Shown here: piece by piece, positions 6,441 to 9,344 of the stretch
Layout: each line of letters opens with the position of its first letter
Numbering within the stretch: the stretch's first letter is position 1
Assembly (NCBI GenBank): GCA_040752215.1
Contig: JBFMEX010000042.1
Span: 1 to 9,344, forward strand
Length of the DNA: 9,344 nucleotides
Source: JBFMEX01 sp040752215
GTDB taxonomy: Bacteria; Pseudomonadota; Alphaproteobacteria; Rhizobiales; Hyphomicrobiaceae
Direction of reading: 5' to 3'
Position numbers and translations under genes: made by a program
Notes under the pieces: generated by a model
Told to the model about the DNA's origin: nothing
The model's database searches: none
The model's input: the letters and a program-made list of their open reading frames with translations, nothing else

Positions 6441-6907
6441 CATTGCTCCCGGTCCGGAGGCAGCGCGTAGGTGGCCATCGCATGGGCCACCAGTTCGTCG
6501 GCGCCCCCGGAATGGTTCTCGACCTCGCCGACAGCGAGACGGCGGCCGACCTTCAATAGCCGCGCGGTGGCGACAAGATCGGCCGGCGGCGGACGGCTCA
6601 GGAAGTTGATCGTCAGGCTGACCGTCACCGCATCGAGCGCCGTCTCGCCCTTGGCGCCGAGCAGCGCGGCATACACCGCGACATCGGCGAGCAGGAACAT
6701 CGACGGGCCGGAGACGGTTCCGCCCGGGCGCAGCAGATGCTCGCGCGCGAGCATGCGCAGGCGTGCTGTGCCCTCATCCACGGCCTCGAACAGGATCAGC
6801 TTGCCGCCGGCCCGAAGTTGCGGGAAATGGGTCTCGATCAGCCGCTCGACCCGCTCGCGGCCGGCGGCGGCCGTCTTGGCCGCCTGGTCGGGGTCGGTCG
6901 TCGGCAT
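6440..6907 (-). CDS. PaaI-type hotdog-fold thioesterase
   Basis: The 155-residue protein fits the single-domain PaaI/YdiI-like hotdog thioesterases, cytoplasmic enzymes that hydrolyse acyl- or aryl-CoA thioesters and usually work as tetramers. The central hotdog helix is RPGGTVSGPSMFLLADVAVY (60-79), with Asp75 where many family members carry a functional acid. The common HGG at the start of that helix reads PGG here. The following strand VTVSLTINFLSRP (94-106) matches the conserved substrate-channel strand. The ATG at 6905-6907 has only a loose GGGACGGA upstream. Substrate cannot be inferred. It lies upstream of rplM on the same strand but is separated by a weak terminator and a strong promoter, and it is divergent from the secreted protein gene. 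From memory, a thioesterase next to rplM-rpsI is common in Bradyrhizobium and Rhodopseudomonas. Confidence 0.85.
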   Translation of the reverse strand: MPTTDPDQAAKTAAAGRERVERLIETHFPQLRAGGKLILFEAVDEGTARLRMLAREHLLRPGGTVSGPSMFLLADVAVYAALLGAKGETALDAVTVSLTINFLSRPPPADLVATARLLKVGRRLAVGEVENHSGGADELVAHAMATYALPPDREQ

Positions 6908-7006
6908 TCTTGGTTCCGTCCCAGTTCTCTGCTTGGATGGCGCCGATCGAGGCGATCAATCGCTGCGCCGCATCGCACGCGACGCTTGCACAACGGAGGC
7001 CACTCG

Positions 7007-7534
7007 ATGCAGCTCTCGCCGCGCCCGGCACACCGGGCACTGGACCGCCTCGCCGGGATCCTCCTCGCCCTGTGCCTGCTCACCACTCCGGCGCTGGCCC
7101 AGGAGGCGAGACAGATCAAGCTGTCCGAGACCCACGTCAAGAATTTCATCGCCGCGCAGAAGGATCTCGCAGCGGTCTCGGCCAAGATGCAGGACGCCGG
7201 CGACAACCCGGACGAGAAGCTGCGGGCCGAGCTCGATCAGGTCGCCAAGAAGCACGGCTTCAAGGACGGCAACGAACTGCGCGACGTCGACTACAGCATC
7301 ATCATCGTCATGGACGGCATCGATCCGGCGACGGGCGAGTTTTTCGATCCCTTGGAGGCGCTGAAGGCGGAGCTCGAGGAGATCAAGGCAGACAAGGAGA
7401 TCCCGGAGAAGGAGAAGGCCGAGCTGATCAAGGAGCGCGAGGAGGCGATCCAGTTCACTCCGCCGCTGGAGCACAAGGAGAACGTCGAGCTGGTCAAGAA
7501 GCACCGCGAAGAGATCGAGAAGGCGCTGCAGTAG
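7007..7534 (+). CDS. Secreted/periplasmic helical protein of unknown function
   Basis: The 175-residue protein starts with a clear signal peptide: basic N-region, hydrophobic core LAGILLALCLL (15-25) and a signal peptidase I site after Ala31 (PALA-QE). The Cys at 23 is not in a lipobox. The mature part of about 144 residues is highly charged and mostly helical, with KLSETHVKNFIAAQKDLAAV (38-57), AKKHGFKDGNELRDV (79-93), VMDGIDPATGEF, and a Lys/Glu-rich coiled-coil-like segment (about 112-142) ending in VELVKKHREEIEKALQ. It contains no cysteines and no catalytic motif that I recognise. It resembles uncharacterised periplasmic proteins I recall from Bradyrhizobium-type genomes, but I cannot name a family. 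The ATG at 7007 has GGAGG 7 nt upstream; the longer frame from 6737 overlaps the thioesterase gene and lacks support. The crotonase gene begins 25 nt downstream, suggesting an operon. Confidence 0.8.
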   Translation: MQLSPRPAHRALDRLAGILLALCLLTTPALAQEARQIKLSETHVKNFIAAQKDLAAVSAKMQDAGDNPDEKLRAELDQVAKKHGFKDGNELRDVDYSIIIVMDGIDPATGEFFDPLEALKAELEEIKADKEIPEKEKAELIKEREEAIQFTPPLEHKENVELVKKHREEIEKALQ

Positions 7535-7559
7535 CATCGCCGGGAAAGGACAGCGCACC

Positions 7560-8387
7560 ATGCAAGAGCGTGTGAGTGCAGCGTCGGCGGCGGACCGGCC
7601 ACTCGTCGGAATCGAGCGGCCGGAGGTGGGTGTTGCTCTCTTCACACTCGACCGGCCGGAGACCCGCAACGCGCTGTCGCTCGCCATGCTCGGTGCGCTC
7701 CGTGAGGCGATTCGCTCACTCGGCGCCGATGCAGCGGTCAAGGCGATCGTGCTCGCTGCCGAGGGGCCGGCGTTCTCGGCTGGCCACGACCTCAAGGAGC
7801 TGACGGCGCACCGCAGCGACGGCGACGGCGGGCGCGCGTTCTATGCCGAGACGATGCGGCAGTGCGCCGGCCTGATGCAGGACATCGTCGCCTGCCCGAA
7901 GCCGGTGATCGCCGCGGTCGAGGCAACCGCGACGGCGGCCGGCTGTCAGCTCGTCGCCACATGCGATCTCGCGGTGGCGGCCGAGACGGCGCGGTTCTGC
8001 ACGCCGGGCGTCAACATCGGCCTGTTCTGCTCGACGCCGATGGTGGCGCTGTCACGGAACATTCCGCGGAAGCGGGCGATGGAGATGCTGTTGCTCGGCG
8101 ACATGATCTCGGCCCGCGAGGCAGCGGATCATGGTCTCGTCAACCGCGCAGTGCCGGCCGAGAGGGTGCGCGCCGAAGCACTCGGCATGGCCCGCGCCAT
8201 CGCCGCCAAGTCGCCGGTCACGGTGGCGATCGGAAAGGCCGCGTTCTATCGCCAGGCCGAGTTGTCGCTCGCCGATGCCTATGACTATGCGGTTGCGGTG
8301 ATGGTCGAGAACATGATGCGCGCCGATGCGGCCGAGGGCATCGAGGCGTTCCTCGCCAAGCGCAAGCCCGAATGGAAGGGCTGCTGA
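7560..8387 (+). CDS. ECHDC3-type enoyl-CoA hydratase/isomerase-family protein lacking both catalytic glutamates
   Basis: The 275-residue protein has the crotonase fold. The first oxyanion-hole motif is FSAGHDLKEL (72-81), the second is ATAAGCQLVATCDLAVA (124-140), then TPGVNIGLFCSTP (148-160), and a C-terminal EGIEAFLAKRKPEW. Motif by motif it follows human ECHDC3 and its bacterial relatives (SGHDLKEL, GLATAAGCQL, TPGVNVGLFCSTP). Compared with mitochondrial enoyl-CoA hydratase, Glu144 aligns with Gln130 and Glu164 with Gly150, so the usual water-adding residues are absent; classical hydration of enoyl-CoA is therefore doubtful, although CoA-thioester binding should remain. The true reaction of this subfamily is not established to my knowledge. 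The ATG at 7560 has AAAGGA 9 nt upstream. The stop codon overlaps the start of the VOC gene (TGATG), indicating translational coupling. Confidence 0.9.
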   Translation: MQERVSAASAADRPLVGIERPEVGVALFTLDRPETRNALSLAMLGALREAIRSLGADAAVKAIVLAAEGPAFSAGHDLKELTAHRSDGDGGRAFYAETMRQCAGLMQDIVACPKPVIAAVEATATAAGCQLVATCDLAVAAETARFCTPGVNIGLFCSTPMVALSRNIPRKRAMEMLLLGDMISAREAADHGLVNRAVPAERVRAEALGMARAIAAKSPVTVAIGKAAFYRQAELSLADAYDYAVAVMVENMMRADAAEGIEAFLAKRKPEWKGC

Positions 8388-8830
8388 TGGTCCCGCAGCG
8401 GCTGTCGCTGGTGACGCTCGGGGTCGAGGACGTCGCCCGCTCGCGCGCCTTTTACGAGCGGCTCGGCTGGAACGCGTCGGGCGTCGACAGCGCCGAGGCC
8501 GCATTCTTCGACATGTACGGCGTGATCCTCGCCCTCTATGGACGCGAGCCGCTGGCCGAGGATGCGGCGGTGCCGGCGGCAGGCTCCGGTTTCCGCGCGA
8601 CGGCGATGGCGATCAATCTGGCGAGCGAGGCCGAGGTCGACGCGGTGCTGGCGGAGGCGGCGGCGGCCGGCGGCACCATTACTCAGCCGGCGCGCAAGGT
8701 TTTCTGGGGCGGTTACGCGGGCTATCTCGCCGATCCCGACGGGCACCTATGGGAGGTGGCGTTCAACCCGTTCTGGCCGCTCGACGCAGACGGCCGGCCG
8801 CGTTTGCCACCGCCGACCGGCCAGGGCTGA
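8387..8830 (+). CDS. VOC (glyoxalase/bleomycin-resistance fold) family protein
   Basis: The 147-residue protein has two beta-alpha-beta-beta-beta modules. Module one starts LSLVTLGVEDVARSRAFYER (6-25) with LGWNASG; module two ends in GYLADPDGHLWEVAFNPFW (112-130). The family contains metal-dependent dioxygenases, lyases and isomerases as well as binding proteins. Glu123 in LWEVAFNP sits at the usual last metal ligand, but the position of the first His (normally in a motif like isHvtL) is Leu8, so a classical glyoxalase I metal site looks incomplete. I chose the ATG at 8387: it overlaps the crotonase stop as TGATG and has GGAAGGG (8374-8380) 6 nt upstream. An ATG at 8372 lies further inside the crotonase gene and would add five residues. 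Co-translation suggests the two proteins act on related substrates, which is inference. Confidence 0.85.
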   Translation: MVPQRLSLVTLGVEDVARSRAFYERLGWNASGVDSAEAAFFDMYGVILALYGREPLAEDAAVPAAGSGFRATAMAINLASEAEVDAVLAEAAAAGGTITQPARKVFWGGYAGYLADPDGHLWEVAFNPFWPLDADGRPRLPPPTGQG

Positions 8831-8954
8831 TCGCCGGGGATGCGGCGGGCCTGGCATCTTCGTCGTCCGGCGACGGCTGGGCCCGAGTTGCGCTATTATG
8901 GCAATCTGCTGGACCGCGGTTGGGCACCTTATCTCGACGCAGGAGGAGCGTACC

Positions 8955-9185
8955 ATGGCCCTCGTTTCCGGCGACATGAAGGTGGCCGAGGTCATTCACC
9001 GCTGGCCCGCGACGATCGACGTGTTCCTCGGCCGAGGCTGTCCCGACATGAGTCGCGGATTGTTCGCGATGATGGCCCGTGTCATGAGCGTGCGCGCGGC
9101 CGCCCGCGTCCACCGCATCGACCTCAACTCGCTGCTCGTCGAGCTCAACGGGGTCGCCGAGCGATCCCACCCGTCGGCGGCCTAG
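8955..9185 (+). CDS. DUF1858-domain protein with a single cysteine
   Basis: The 76-residue soluble protein matches the DUF1858 pattern: MKVAEVIHRWPATIDVFLGRG (8-28) corresponds to the family opening in which a helix leads to P-E-T-hydrophobic-VF, and AARVHRIDLNSLLVELN (49-65) to the closing AAxxHGIDLDxLLxELN. Typical members carry a CxxCP-like motif between these; here only Cys29 remains, in RGCPDMSRG, followed by an inserted hydrophobic helix FAMMARVMSV. DUF1858 domains occur alone or beside hybrid-cluster and other redox proteins, and their role is unknown. The start has AGGAGGAG just upstream (8941-8948). It lies 124 nt after the VOC gene, so it may be transcribed separately. I cannot tell whether the single cysteine binds metal or pairs between subunits. 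Confidence 0.8.
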   Translation: MALVSGDMKVAEVIHRWPATIDVFLGRGCPDMSRGLFAMMARVMSVRAAARVHRIDLNSLLVELNGVAERSHPSAA

Positions 9186-9344
9186 TTGAGTGCGCGCGAG
9201 GAACCACCCGGGCTGCGATCCGCGGGGGCCACGCGCGGTTCAGCTCCCGGCCTCCGCCGTGCGCCGTGTTGAAGCGATCGGGCCCGGGCTTGTCCCTCGG
9301 GTCGGTGTCGCACATTGGCGCAAGGGGATGACGGCGTGGTCCCC
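9186..9344. other. Terminal non-coding stretch, no supported feature
   Basis: These 159 bases are GC-rich and follow the DUF1858 stop. Short self-complementary runs such as CGGGCCCG occur, but none has a T-rich tail. Start codons near 9328 (ATG) and 9336 (GTG, with AAGGGG 8 nt upstream) could open a gene beyond the right edge; too little is visible to call one. Confidence 0.5.

Noticed and set aside
8888..8904. TTGC-N9-GCAA dyad upstream of the DUF1858 gene, resembling an FNR/NnrR-type site.
   Set aside because: The arms are 4 bp and the overall spacing is 17 nt rather than the 14 nt of FNR-family boxes, and no convincing promoter is placed around it.
8840..9331. A 163-codon plus-strand frame covering the DUF1858 gene and the right-hand end.
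   Set aside because: It overlaps the DUF1858 frame, which has a strong ribosome-binding site and family motifs; the alternative is Arg/Pro-rich without recognisable features.
9322..9344. Possible start of another gene at the right edge (ATG 9328 or GTG 9336).
   Set aside because: At most five codons are visible; nothing can be supported.

Overview
The window is about two-thirds G+C and reads as chromosomal core DNA of an alphaproteobacterium, most likely of the Hyphomicrobiales (Rhizobiales; Bradyrhizobium/Rhodopseudomonas/Rhodoplanes-like). The support is the residue-level character of L13, S9 and heme A synthase (remembered family sequences, no search run), a short ArgC, a DUF2842 protein, and the order thioesterase-rplM-rpsI with argC nearby. 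No RNA genes, insertion sequences, CRISPR arrays or phage genes were seen.

Layout. Positions 1-1703 (+) hold the 3' part of a Wzz/GumC-type polysaccharide chain-length protein whose cytoplasmic kinase-like domain has lost its nucleotide-binding motifs. It converges on a small DUF2842 membrane protein (complement 1762-1968). Divergent from that is heme A synthase ctaA (2167-3240, +), which converges on argC (complement 3295-4236). Next on the minus strand come a TerC-family membrane protein (complement 4310-5062), the ribosomal operon rplM-rpsI (complement 5310-6262) and a PaaI-type hotdog thioesterase (complement 6440-6907). On the plus strand follow a secreted protein of unknown function (7007-7534), an ECHDC3-type crotonase homologue (7560-8387), an overlapping VOC/glyoxalase-fold protein (8387-8830) and a DUF1858 protein (8955-9185). 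The last 159 bases hold no gene I can support.

Transcription signals are unusually readable. rplM-rpsI has a TTGACA-17-TATCCA promoter under an AT-rich tract and ends in a strong intrinsic terminator. argC has its own TTGACA promoter although it lies behind the TerC gene. The ctaA promoter sits so close to its first ATG that the second ATG, with a GAGGAG site, is the better start. The TerC gene has a leader of roughly 140 nt with two hairpins and no recognisable yybP-ykoY manganese riboswitch.

The genes do not form one pathway: respiration (heme A for cytochrome oxidase), arginine synthesis, translation, metal handling and acyl-CoA metabolism lie side by side. The least understood part is 7007-8830: a secreted helical protein, a crotonase lacking both classical catalytic glutamates and a VOC protein lacking the usual first metal ligand, spaced as one operon. 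I found no clear new defence, mobile or RNA-guided system; the findings are modest leads.
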